DNA from: an uncultured Lachnospiraceae bacterium
Lineage (GTDB): Bacteria > Bacillota > Clostridia > Lachnospirales > Lachnospiraceae
Assembly (NCBI GenBank): GCA_947625775.1
Contig: CANQPM010000003.1
Location: 235,664 to 299,663 of the forward strand
Direction of reading: 5' to 3'
Length of the DNA: 64,000 bases
Positions 37,101 through 44,612 of this stretch are shown piece after piece. The notes below the pieces were generated by a model. It was given only the letters and a program-made list of their open reading frames with translations. It was not told the origin of the DNA and did no database searches. Each line of letters begins with the position of its first letter. The first letter of the stretch is position 1. Made by a program: the position numbers and the translations under genes.

Positions 37101-37146
37101 GTAGCCGATACATATAATAATAGAAGAAGTATAAACAGTAAACAAA
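37101..37146 (+). repeat. Direct repeat, copy 2, upstream of the secreted protein gene
   Basis: Begins GTAGCCGATACATATAATAA; matches 36061-36104 with several changes. Both copies lie just upstream of a gene, so a shared regulatory leader is an alternative to transposition. Confidence 0.6.
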
Positions 37147-37184
37147 CAAATAAACAAGTAAAAACAAAACGGAGGTAGATTATT

Positions 37185-37898
37185 ATGAAGATTAACACGC
37201 TAGATAAAATAACAGCAGCAAAGGTGACGGCGCTTCTGTCGGCAGCAGTGGTGACAGCGTCATCTATGAGTGGTGTGACAGCATATGCGGAGGAGCTGCC
37301 TGATGCATACAACGCAGCAGAGCTGGCAGAAGAAGTATTGACGCCTACAGTAGCAGATCCTACGAAGTTTGACTTCTTTGGAACGTGGGTAATAGATCAT
37401 GACACAGAAGGCAATCCTGATCCGCAGATAGTAAGTAATGGAGATGGTACATATACGATTATTATATACGAAGGACAAAGTGTGGCGTTTCCTGTTAATA
37501 ACCCGTGGGCTGACTTAGGTATAGATGAGTTTGACATACCGCAAAGGACATTTGCAGCCGTTGTTACCGAAACAGATTTACTAGGTGAGGGTAACGGTTA
37601 TACAAGCGATATGTTTAAAAATAAAGATATTCCAACTAATTTAGTAATCCATGGAGCGAAAGCGGGTTCAGCCGTAATTGAGGTTGGTGCAGTTGATGAT
37701 GACGACGATACTGTAATAGTTTCTAACACCGTAACAGTTGGCTTATTCGTTCTTCCTGTCACACCAGGAGCACAGGAGCCTACTCTTACGCAGGATGAGA
37801 TTAAGAGTATAGCAGCATACGAGCATGACAAGGAACTTTTTAAAGATCGCACGCCAGAGAATGGCTGGACTCTTGAGGATTATGGTTGGGGCGGCTGA
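37185..37898 (+). CDS. Secreted protein of unknown function
   Basis: 237 residues with a Sec signal peptide (AAKVTALLSAAVVTASSMSG, likely cleavage after TAYA). The mature part is acidic and Ig-like/beta-rich by eye (IVSNGDGTYTIIIYEGQSVA; NLVIHGAKAGSAVIEVGA; NTVTVGLFVLPV). No enzyme motif is recognised and there is no sortase signal. GGAGG precedes the ATG by 9 nt. Terminated at 37942. A surface or secreted ligand-binding role is possible but unproven. Confidence 0.75.
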   Translation: MKINTLDKITAAKVTALLSAAVVTASSMSGVTAYAEELPDAYNAAELAEEVLTPTVADPTKFDFFGTWVIDHDTEGNPDPQIVSNGDGTYTIIIYEGQSVAFPVNNPWADLGIDEFDIPQRTFAAVVTETDLLGEGNGYTSDMFKNKDIPTNLVIHGAKAGSAVIEVGAVDDDDDTVIVSNTVTVGLFVLPVTPGAQEPTLTQDEIKSIAAYEHDKELFKDRTPENGWTLEDYGWGG

Positions 37899-37941
37899 TT
37901 TTTAATCGGTAGAAATAAAAGAATAAAACAAGCAAGCAAAA

Positions 37942-37976
37942 AGAAGTTAGACGATTTATTTTCTAACTTCTTTTTT
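37942..37976 (+). terminator. Terminator after the secreted protein gene
   Basis: 10-bp stem AGAAGTTAGA/TCTAACTTCT (37942-37951, 37962-37971) followed by TTTTT. Confidence 0.88.
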
Positions 37977-38093
37977 GTTATGCAATTAAGCTTTTAAGTA
38001 TAGCGCCTTCTATTAAAATTCTGCTTAAGAGAATCTTTAAAATCAAATTTTTTAAATCAAATCAAAATTTAAATCAGTGAGGAGATGATTAAA

Positions 38094-38822
38094 ATGAAGT
38101 ATAAACATAAGCGAATATTTAAATCGCTAATAAGTCTGTTGTTAATCATCACATTTATATTAGCACCATTTGAAGATGTATTCGCAGGTGAAGAGGATTA
38201 TGATAGTGGTGAATCAAAAGTAAATAATAACCCTGAATCAGAAAAGATTACTTCAGGTTATGATCCAAATGCTATTAAACCGTTCGTGTGCCAGGCTGTT
38301 ATTATTGGAATGTTAGAGATAGATAATACGGCTCAGGATTATCGTAGCCAGATAGAAGTACATAATGCAGCATTGTCTGATGGAAGCGATGATTATTGGA
38401 GTGAGTATCGTGTGTCTATAACAGACCAGTATCTTTATTCGCATCCGCAGGAGATGTCGGAGATGGCTAATGTGGATAGACTTGCTTTAATACGCTTAAT
38501 TAAAGCGGGTGAAACTAAAAATAATAAACGGTATAAAGCTTTAGCTTCAAATGGTAGAGGTGGTTCTGAGGGTAAGTATCAAGGAACGTATTACGCAGTG
38601 CGTAAGAGTGGCTCTCAACATTCTTCATATAATGTAGATGTTGTATTCAGTAAGATTAAGAATAACGAGGCATATTATGAGGCTTTTAAGTCAGGCAGCT
38701 TAGATGCAGATCTTGTTATGGCTTTAGCAGATCAGAATAAAAGTGTTTTGGAAGGTGGAGTTAATGATTTTGTTGCATTATGGGAGCAGTCAGGAGATGT
38801 TGATGATTGTTTGAGATATTGA
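38094..38822 (+). CDS. Secreted protein of unknown function, low GC
   Basis: 242 residues from ATG 38094, which has GGAG 9 nt upstream; ATG 38085 sits too close to the RBS. Signal peptide at residues 8-32 (ISLLLIITFILAPFEDVFAG). The rest is Asn/Ser/Asp-rich with RLALIRLIKAGETKNNKRYK and QGTYYAVRKSGSQHSSYN. No family is recognised. Base composition is more AT-rich than core genes, suggesting recent acquisition. A short downstream frame (38842) may be a further remnant of the same locus. Confidence 0.7.
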   Translation: MKYKHKRIFKSLISLLLIITFILAPFEDVFAGEEDYDSGESKVNNNPESEKITSGYDPNAIKPFVCQAVIIGMLEIDNTAQDYRSQIEVHNAALSDGSDDYWSEYRVSITDQYLYSHPQEMSEMANVDRLALIRLIKAGETKNNKRYKALASNGRGGSEGKYQGTYYAVRKSGSQHSSYNVDVVFSKIKNNEAYYEAFKSGSLDADLVMALADQNKSVLEGGVNDFVALWEQSGDVDDCLRY

Positions 38823-38841
38823 GTCAGCCACAGCAGCCACA

Positions 38842-38979
38842 ATGAATTTCTATTCATCAGGCAAGGAGATAGTTAACGAGTACCAGGGTGCAGACGAAGT
38901 GCCGTGGATAGTCAGGAAAGATGAGCCGAATAAAGGGCATTTTTTTATTATTTTGAGTGCGATAGAAGATGGTACATAA
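38842..38979 (+). CDS. Short ORF or gene remnant
   Basis: 45 codons (MNFYSSGKEIVNEYQGADEV, PWIVRKDEPNKGHFFIILSA). The residue pattern looks like real protein rather than random sequence, but no RBS precedes the ATG and the frame is open only from 38815. It may be the broken end of a larger gene. Function unknown. Confidence 0.3.
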   Translation: MNFYSSGKEIVNEYQGADEVPWIVRKDEPNKGHFFIILSAIEDGT

Positions 38980-39089
38980 AATGGTGCATAGTGCCAGGTC
39001 AGTAGCCGACAAACACGCGTATTTAAGTAATAATTCCAAATTTTTGTAAATATGGTGAATATTTTGTGTACAAGCGAATAAACTAATAT

Positions 39090-39791
39090 ATGGACAACCA
39101 TAAAAGGTTGACAATAAATATTAGCATATTAAGAAAGGACTTAATATATCGGCTTATGTATTCAAAAAATTTCTTTTTACTGTTACTCGCAAATATAGTC
39201 TGCGTGTTTGCGCTAATGTTTTCGCGGGGCGACATTGTATATGGAATAGAGCCTGTGGAGGCATATACAGCGCAGGACAGCGCTGCCCAAAGCTATGAAG
39301 CCCAAGGCTACCAAGCCCGAAGCTATGAAGCGCAGATAGAGCCGCGCGCGTCAATCCAGCGCGTCATAAGTTATGATACGCTGAAACCCTCGTATTGCAT
39401 AAAGGCATCTGACACGGATATAGAGACGCTTATGAAAATAGTGCAGGCTGAGGCGGGCGGAGAGGACAGGCGTGGCAAGCTTTTAGTGGCGAATGTCGTC
39501 ATAAACCGCGTCAGAAACAGGCAGTTCCCAGATAACATAACAGATGTTGTCTATCAGCAGTCGCAAAATGTCACACAATTTTCCCCTGTATCAAATGGCG
39601 TCATAAATAAGGTAGCAGTTTCTGAGGAGACAAAGGAGGTAGTTTACAGCGCCCTCAGAGGCGAAGATGTTTCAAACGGAGCATTATTTTTTATGGCGCG
39701 CAAATATACTCCGCCCGAAAACGCCAAATGGTTCGACGACAACCTCACGTTTCTGTTTTCTTACGGAGGGCATGATTTTTATACGCGGTAG
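39090..39791 (+). CDS. SleB-family cell wall hydrolase
   Basis: 233 residues. A membrane/signal segment (FFLLLLANIVCVFALMF) is followed by a Gln/Ala/Tyr-rich stretch with repeated SYEAQ units, then a Hydrolase_2 (SleB/CwlJ) domain: TLMKIVQAEAGGED with the catalytic Glu, GKLLVANVVINRVR, and GALFFMARKY. Such lytic transglycosylase-like enzymes degrade spore cortex or remodel peptidoglycan. No Shine-Dalgarno supports ATG 39090; ATG 39156 is a possible alternative. It supports a spore-forming host. Confidence 0.88.
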   Translation: MDNHKRLTINISILRKDLIYRLMYSKNFFLLLLANIVCVFALMFSRGDIVYGIEPVEAYTAQDSAAQSYEAQGYQARSYEAQIEPRASIQRVISYDTLKPSYCIKASDTDIETLMKIVQAEAGGEDRRGKLLVANVVINRVRNRQFPDNITDVVYQQSQNVTQFSPVSNGVINKVAVSEETKEVVYSALRGEDVSNGALFFMARKYTPPENAKWFDDNLTFLFSYGGHDFYTR

Positions 39792-39890
39792 AGCCAATGC
39801 GCTGATAAAGATTTGTGAGCTGCCGTTAGCCGCTGGCAAACAGGGAATTATGAAGAAAATGTAAAAATGCAAAAAGTTTATATTATCATA

Positions 39891-39919
39891 TTGACATCAG
39901 GACATTCAAAGTTTACGAT
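39891..39919 (+). promoter_or_regulatory. Promoter of the cation efflux gene
   Basis: Consensus -35 TTGACA (39891-39896), 17-bp spacer and -10 TACGAT (39914-39919), 54 bp before the ATG. Confidence 0.6.
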
Positions 39920-39972
39920 AAAATAAATCGCGTAAGATTAAATTTTTCCAGATTAAATGAGGACACAATAAG

Positions 39973-41076
39973 ATGAATCGTGAAAAAGAAATTGTGAAAA
40001 TAAGCGTTATCGGAATTTTTGTCAATGCTGTGCTGGTGGTGTTCAAATTGGCGGTGGGATTTTTGAGCAATTCCATAGCGATTATCTTAGACGGAGTAAA
40101 TAATCTGACAGACGCGCTTTCATCAGTTGTTACCATCATCGGGACAAAGCTTGCGGGCAGGGCTCCCGATAAAAAACATCCGTATGGATATGGGAAGCTT
40201 GAATATGTAAGCTCCATAACCGTGGCAGTCATTATTTTGCCGGCAGGGCTTACGGCTTTTCGGGAATCCTTTGACAAAATGCTTCACCCAGCGGAGGCAA
40301 ATTATTCCGCAATATCTTTGGTTATCATTACTGTTGCGGCGGTGGTCAAGCTGTTGCTCGGTCGGTATGTAAAAGCGGCGGGCAAAATACACCATTCGGA
40401 ATCGCTGATAGCGTCTGGCACGGATTCAATGATGGATTCGGCAATCTCCCTCTCTACACTTGCGGCGGCGGTCATTAGTATGACATGCTCGGTCAGCATT
40501 GAGGGAATCCTCGGTGTCGTGATTTCGGTTTTCATCTTTAAGGCAGGAATTGAAATTTTGCTGGAAAGCCTTGGAAATATAATCGGCGCGAGAGTGGACA
40601 GTAAACTATCCGCAGAGCTTAAGGAGTTTATTTGTAAAAATCCTGCGGTTCTGGGAGCATACGACCTTTCGCTGCATCAGTACGGGCCTGAGCGTTTGAT
40701 TGGCTCGGTACATATTGAACTGCCTGATGATATGACGGCGAGGGAAATTCATGGGCTTACCAGACAGATTACGGAGGAGGTTTATAAAACCTTCGGCATT
40801 GTCCTAACAGTAGGCATTTATGCCTCAAATACGGTAAACGAGGTATTTGCCGAGATGAAGCGCGCTTTATCTGAGCTTATTGGGGAATACCCAGAGGTTC
40901 TGCAGATGCACGGCTTTTATGTGGATACGGAGAAAATGCTGGTATATTTTGACCTGATTATTGATTTCAAGGCAAAGAACAGGGCGGAGATTGAAAACGA
41001 CATCATAAGGCGCATGAAGGAGCGGTTTGCGGAGTATGAATTTATCATGGTTTTAGACAGTGATGTCAGCGATTAA
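39973..41076 (+). CDS. Cation diffusion facilitator family transporter
   Basis: 367 residues, six membrane helices and a cytoplasmic metal-binding domain. It exports divalent cations (Zn, Mn, Fe or similar) against H+. Site A motifs are ILDGVNNLTDALSS and HHSESLIASGTDSMMDSA. The inter-helix segment HPYGYGKLEYV is typical. The long C-terminal domain (about 100 residues more than YiiP) carries a second ferredoxin-like unit. Metal specificity cannot be read reliably. Confidence 0.93.
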   Translation: MNREKEIVKISVIGIFVNAVLVVFKLAVGFLSNSIAIILDGVNNLTDALSSVVTIIGTKLAGRAPDKKHPYGYGKLEYVSSITVAVIILPAGLTAFRESFDKMLHPAEANYSAISLVIITVAAVVKLLLGRYVKAAGKIHHSESLIASGTDSMMDSAISLSTLAAAVISMTCSVSIEGILGVVISVFIFKAGIEILLESLGNIIGARVDSKLSAELKEFICKNPAVLGAYDLSLHQYGPERLIGSVHIELPDDMTAREIHGLTRQITEEVYKTFGIVLTVGIYASNTVNEVFAEMKRALSELIGEYPEVLQMHGFYVDTEKMLVYFDLIIDFKAKNRAEIENDIIRRMKERFAEYEFIMVLDSDVSD

Positions 41077-41094
41077 CAAACAAGGAGAGAGAAA

Positions 41095-41715
41095 GTGAAT
41101 AAACAATTAGAGGAAGATTTGAAGAAAACAATGGAAATTATTTCTGCCAGCTGGAATATGCAGAACAATTCATATGACAAGGCGTCAAATTTTATTTACC
41201 AAATGAAATCTTTAAATGAATGTCTGCGCGAGATAGAGCGGAGAAACGTAAACAGGGAATATGCGCTTCACCGTTGGTACAACTATATGACTTCAATTCA
41301 GTGCGAGTATATTTTTTGCGAATATGGGGCTGTTCACGATACTAATAAATATAATCATAACGTTGACATTTATATTGATGACATTCCCTTTGACGTGAAA
41401 TTAACAGTTTATCCCGCAAAGCTTTCATCAAGGCCGTATGATTTGACGACAAGAGATGGAAAGAATGAAATGATTCGCTGGTATTATGCAAATCAGTCGC
41501 AGCAGAACAGAAAGCAGATGCTGAACCGCTTATATGTTGTATGTGATGCCAGTTCGCCGTATGAGAATATGGTTATGAAAAGTAATTTTGATTTAATGCG
41601 CCGCAGGATAGCTGATTTTATGCAGAATGTAAAATCCAACGGATTGAATGAAATTGTAATCACGGATTGCGGCAGGGATTATAAATTGATGAGTGATATT
41701 ATTTATTTGAATTAA
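41095..41715 (+). CDS. Hypothetical protein with possible PD-(D/E)XK-like core
   Basis: 206 residues, GTG start with CAAGGAGAG upstream, 19 nt after the transporter gene. The middle reads HNVDIYIDDIPFDVKLT, with Asp and D-x-K spacing of PD-(D/E)XK enzymes. A Tyr/Arg-rich helix precedes it and YVVCDAS lies downstream. I do not recognise the family. It may be a small nuclease or an inactive fold relative. Co-transcription with a metal exporter is likely but may not be functional. Confidence 0.65.
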   Translation: MNKQLEEDLKKTMEIISASWNMQNNSYDKASNFIYQMKSLNECLREIERRNVNREYALHRWYNYMTSIQCEYIFCEYGAVHDTNKYNHNVDIYIDDIPFDVKLTVYPAKLSSRPYDLTTRDGKNEMIRWYYANQSQQNRKQMLNRLYVVCDASSPYENMVMKSNFDLMRRRIADFMQNVKSNGLNEIVITDCGRDYKLMSDIIYLN

Positions 41716-41808
41716 AATGATGACGCTTTGGCGCTGTGGTCAAAGCGTTATTTTGGCGGTGGAAATGGGTGGCTGGCGGGGTTTTGTGGCGCATGGAGGG
41801 ATTAAGTC

Positions 41809-42321
41809 ATGGATAGAAAGAAGCGTTTTGAGGAGATAAGAAACGAAAGGCAGGGAAAAGTAAAAATTCTTATGGTTTGCCACGGCAACATCTGCCGCAG
41901 CCCCATGTCCCAATTCGTCCTCCAAGACATGGTAAACAAACAAGGTCTATCCGACCGTTTCTCAATAGACTCCCGAGCCACCAGCACAGAGGAAATCGGC
42001 AATACCCCTCACAGGGGCACAGTCCAGAAAATGCGTGAAGTCGGCATACCAGTCTTACCCCACAGAGCCGCCCAAATCACATGGCAGGACTACCAAAACT
42101 TTGACTACATCATCGGCATGGACACATGGAACATGCAAAATCTCAACAGAATGTTGAAAAACGATCCAGACAAGAAACTATATAAGCTCTTAACCTTTGC
42201 AGGCTCAGACCGCGACATAGCAGATCCATGGTACACTGGCAATTTTGACGAAACATATGATGATGTAGTGGAAGGGTGCGAGGGACTTCTAAAATACCTC
42301 AAAGAAAAAGAAGAAATATAG
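41809..42321 (+). CDS. Low-molecular-weight protein tyrosine phosphatase
   Basis: 170 residues. The P-loop CHGNICRS (C24-X5-R30) and the general-acid Asp in DPWYTGNFDETYDDV are intact. The first 18 residues are a charged extension not usual in this family. GGAGGG precedes the ATG. It may dephosphorylate protein-Tyr or protein-Arg, or serve in polysaccharide control; no kinase gene is adjacent. Coding-strand composition switches to strongly A/C-rich after codon 25. Confidence 0.93.
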   Translation: MDRKKRFEEIRNERQGKVKILMVCHGNICRSPMSQFVLQDMVNKQGLSDRFSIDSRATSTEEIGNTPHRGTVQKMREVGIPVLPHRAAQITWQDYQNFDYIIGMDTWNMQNLNRMLKNDPDKKLYKLLTFAGSDRDIADPWYTGNFDETYDDVVEGCEGLLKYLKEKEEI

Positions 42322-42604
42322 CCCAGCGATACAAAGCGTATATACTGGCTATATACATTGAGAATAAAATCATTATAATAGGCGCAATAGTCCTGCAATA
42401 CAGAGAATATAAATCATATACACTGTATTGCAGAAAAGCTATCTAACCCTAGGAAGAAACGTCATTATCGCATTTTAATTGCAGTTGAGTCCGTTTCAAG
42501 GTTTGCGTAGACTCAAAAATTAATGTGAGATTTATGATAAGTTTGCCAGAGGATAGAGCGTTATCGCATTTTAATCGGGGCGTACACTCGGCAGTTTCCA
42601 GCAG
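42322..42604. other. Intergenic region with hairpin and direct repeats
   Basis: Contains a hairpin at 42393-42433 with 11-bp arms (CTGCAATACAG). The 15-mer TTATCGCATTTTAAT occurs at 42465 and 42561. GTGAGATTTATGATAA at 42525-42540 is identical to 35968-35983. No gene was supported. Confidence 0.55.
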
Positions 42605-43078
42605 CTAATTAAGCAGATAAACCATAAAATTCAAATACCCCGCAAATGTCACCCATATCAAATAAGGCAGCTGCAGATATGCCGCAATCGGCGACACCTT
42701 GTAAAACCGTATTATCATTTTTACAATAACAAACCACATAACCACAAGCCAGATAAACGATAGCAGAAACGCCTGCATATTAAAAAATATAAGCGGCCAG
42801 AAAAAATTAAGCACAAGCTGCACAGCATAAGCAACTAAAGCGTCAGCAGCCTCGTCAGGCATCTCCTTTTTCCTTAGAAAAACCATGGCGCTGCTTATGC
42901 CCATCAATATGTACAATACAGTCCACACAATCGGAAACAGCACAGACGGCGGCGCCAGTGGCGGCTTAACCAGCATGCCATAAATATTCATATTGTTTCT
43001 TGTAAAAAATGCTGCAGCAATACCGACGCCAAGCGCTATTGCAATCGAAATGAGATATGTCTTTATTTTGGAAAACAT
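42605..43078 (-). CDS. tspO: TspO/MBR family protein
   Basis: 157 residues from the ATG that follows GGGAGGT by 5 nt on the minus strand. Five membrane helices and the conserved block PPSVLFPIVWTVLYILMGIS identify the TspO family (tryptophan-rich sensory protein, peripheral benzodiazepine receptor). Members bind porphyrins and related ligands and modulate stress responses. The RBS lies in the 3' arm of a strong hairpin (43083-43129), so translation may be regulated. Confidence 0.93.
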   Translation of the reverse strand: MFSKIKTYLISIAIALGVGIAAAFFTRNNMNIYGMLVKPPLAPPSVLFPIVWTVLYILMGISSAMVFLRKKEMPDEAADALVAYAVQLVLNFFWPLIFFNMQAFLLSFIWLVVMWFVIVKMIIRFYKVSPIAAYLQLPYLIWVTFAGYLNFMVYLLN

Positions 43079-43082
43079 AAAA

Positions 43083-43129
43083 ACCTCCCACAGCATAAAA
43101 CCCTTAAAATATTTTATGCCTTGGGAGGT
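43083..43129 (-). promoter_or_regulatory. Leader hairpin sequestering the tspO Shine-Dalgarno
   Basis: On the mRNA strand, ACCTCCCA pairs with TGGGAGGT and GCATAAAA with TTTTATGC, two 8-bp stems around a 2x2 internal loop. The 3' arm contains the tspO GGGAGGT, and UUUUU follows before the AUG. It can block ribosome access or act as an attenuator. The pairing is directly visible. Any trigger (ligand, temperature or protein) is unknown. Confidence 0.75.
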
Positions 43130-43229
43130 CTAATAATGTATATATCTTCATCAGCAGTTATTTCCGCTGACTAATTGCATAATCAAGCACGATAATATAT
43201 CAGTATGCGGCACATCGTAAAATCCGCCA

Positions 43230-44324
43230 TTATTTCCTCTGATGCACCGCATAATTAAGCTCCTGAAACAGCGTCACAGCCTCGTCAAGCGCCTCCTGCT
43301 CATAAAACTCCACACGCAGCACGCCCTCCTCAAACTCGCGGTTATGCACAATCCCTATATTTTTAATAGAAATTTCCGCCTTCGCAAGCAGAGTGGCGAT
43401 TTCAGCAATCGCACCCGTCTCATCAGGAATGTCAAGATAGCACCCGTAAACTTTTTGGATAGGTCCTCTCGGCGCATTGGAAAATGAGTCGCGGTACTCC
43501 TTCGACGCGGTAAACAAATCAAAAATATATCCAGCCTGCTTATTATGCAGCACACGGCTTATTTCCTCCAAAGACGCAATATAATCGTCCAAAAGAGCAG
43601 CAATATTTTCAGTGTTAGCCATGCATATTGACTCCCACATATCAGGCGACGAGGACGCAATACGCGTAATATCCTTAAAGCCGCCCGCCGCAATAAGCTT
43701 CATTGTCCCATCATTGCTGTCGTGGTCATGCACGAGATTGGCAAGCGCCGCAGCTACAAGGTGGGGCACATGGCTAATTGCCGCCGTCACATAATCATGC
43801 TCATCAGAACTCAAAATAAGCGGAATAGCTCCCATTTTTTCGACAAGCGCGCGGTATTCCTCCAAAGCTTTTTTGGAAACCTCTTTAGTCGGCGTCAAAA
43901 TATAGTAGGCATTCTTTAAAATCATAGCGTTGGAGTTGGCAAATCCCGTCTTTTCGCTGCCCGCCATAGGATGCCCGCCGATAAACTGTCCGTTTAGCCC
44001 GAGCCTTTCTGCCTCCATATGTATAGAGCCTTTTACGCTTCCCACGTCAGTGATTATCGTATTGCACGAAATATGCCCTTTCAGCTGCTCCAAAAATTTG
44101 TTGTTCACAGCGACAGGAGCGCACAGAAAAATCAAATCGCAGTCGCGAAAATTATCACCAATCTGCGTAAAGCCCTCATCAATCGCGCCTGCCGCGAGCG
44201 CCTCATCAAGCGTTTCCTGCTTTCTTGCGTATGCTGTAATTCTGGCATCAGGCTTGACAGCCCTCATAGCCTTGGCAATCGAGCCGCCTATCAGTCCTAA
44301 GCTTAAAAAACCAAATTTATCCAT
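43230..44324 (-). CDS. tyrA: Prephenate dehydrogenase with ACT domain
   Basis: 364 residues. The NAD-binding Rossmann start is GFLSLGLIGGSIAKAM. TDVGSVKGSI and GGHPMAGSEKTGFANS are TyrA blocks. A C-terminal ACT domain (residues about 293-360, YLDIPDETGAIAEIATLL) probably gives tyrosine feedback. It makes 4-hydroxyphenylpyruvate in tyrosine synthesis. No other aromatic genes are adjacent in the window. Confidence 0.95.
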   Translation of the reverse strand: MDKFGFLSLGLIGGSIAKAMRAVKPDARITAYARKQETLDEALAAGAIDEGFTQIGDNFRDCDLIFLCAPVAVNNKFLEQLKGHISCNTIITDVGSVKGSIHMEAERLGLNGQFIGGHPMAGSEKTGFANSNAMILKNAYYILTPTKEVSKKALEEYRALVEKMGAIPLILSSDEHDYVTAAISHVPHLVAAALANLVHDHDSNDGTMKLIAAGGFKDITRIASSSPDMWESICMANTENIAALLDDYIASLEEISRVLHNKQAGYIFDLFTASKEYRDSFSNAPRGPIQKVYGCYLDIPDETGAIAEIATLLAKAEISIKNIGIVHNREFEEGVLRVEFYEQEALDEAVTLFQELNYAVHQRK

Positions 44325-44612
44325 AATCTTACCATTCCCCTAAAATATTTTATAAGCCGTAAATAATTTTACTCTTTTAAGCGGCGTAACGCAACACAAA
44401 AAACAATACAAAATGCACAAAAACCATTGTAATAATCTGAAAAATATAGTAAAATTCACTTATGAGCGTTATGAGTGTCAGCACGCTAGTGCATTGTATC
44501 ATTTACTTCCCCAAATGCGGGCGATACAGTACACCAGAGCTTACGGTTTGCTTCCAGCGCCGCTTGAAGTAAATTGCCAAAAATATAAAGCGGCGCAGAA
44601 ATGAGGATTGCG

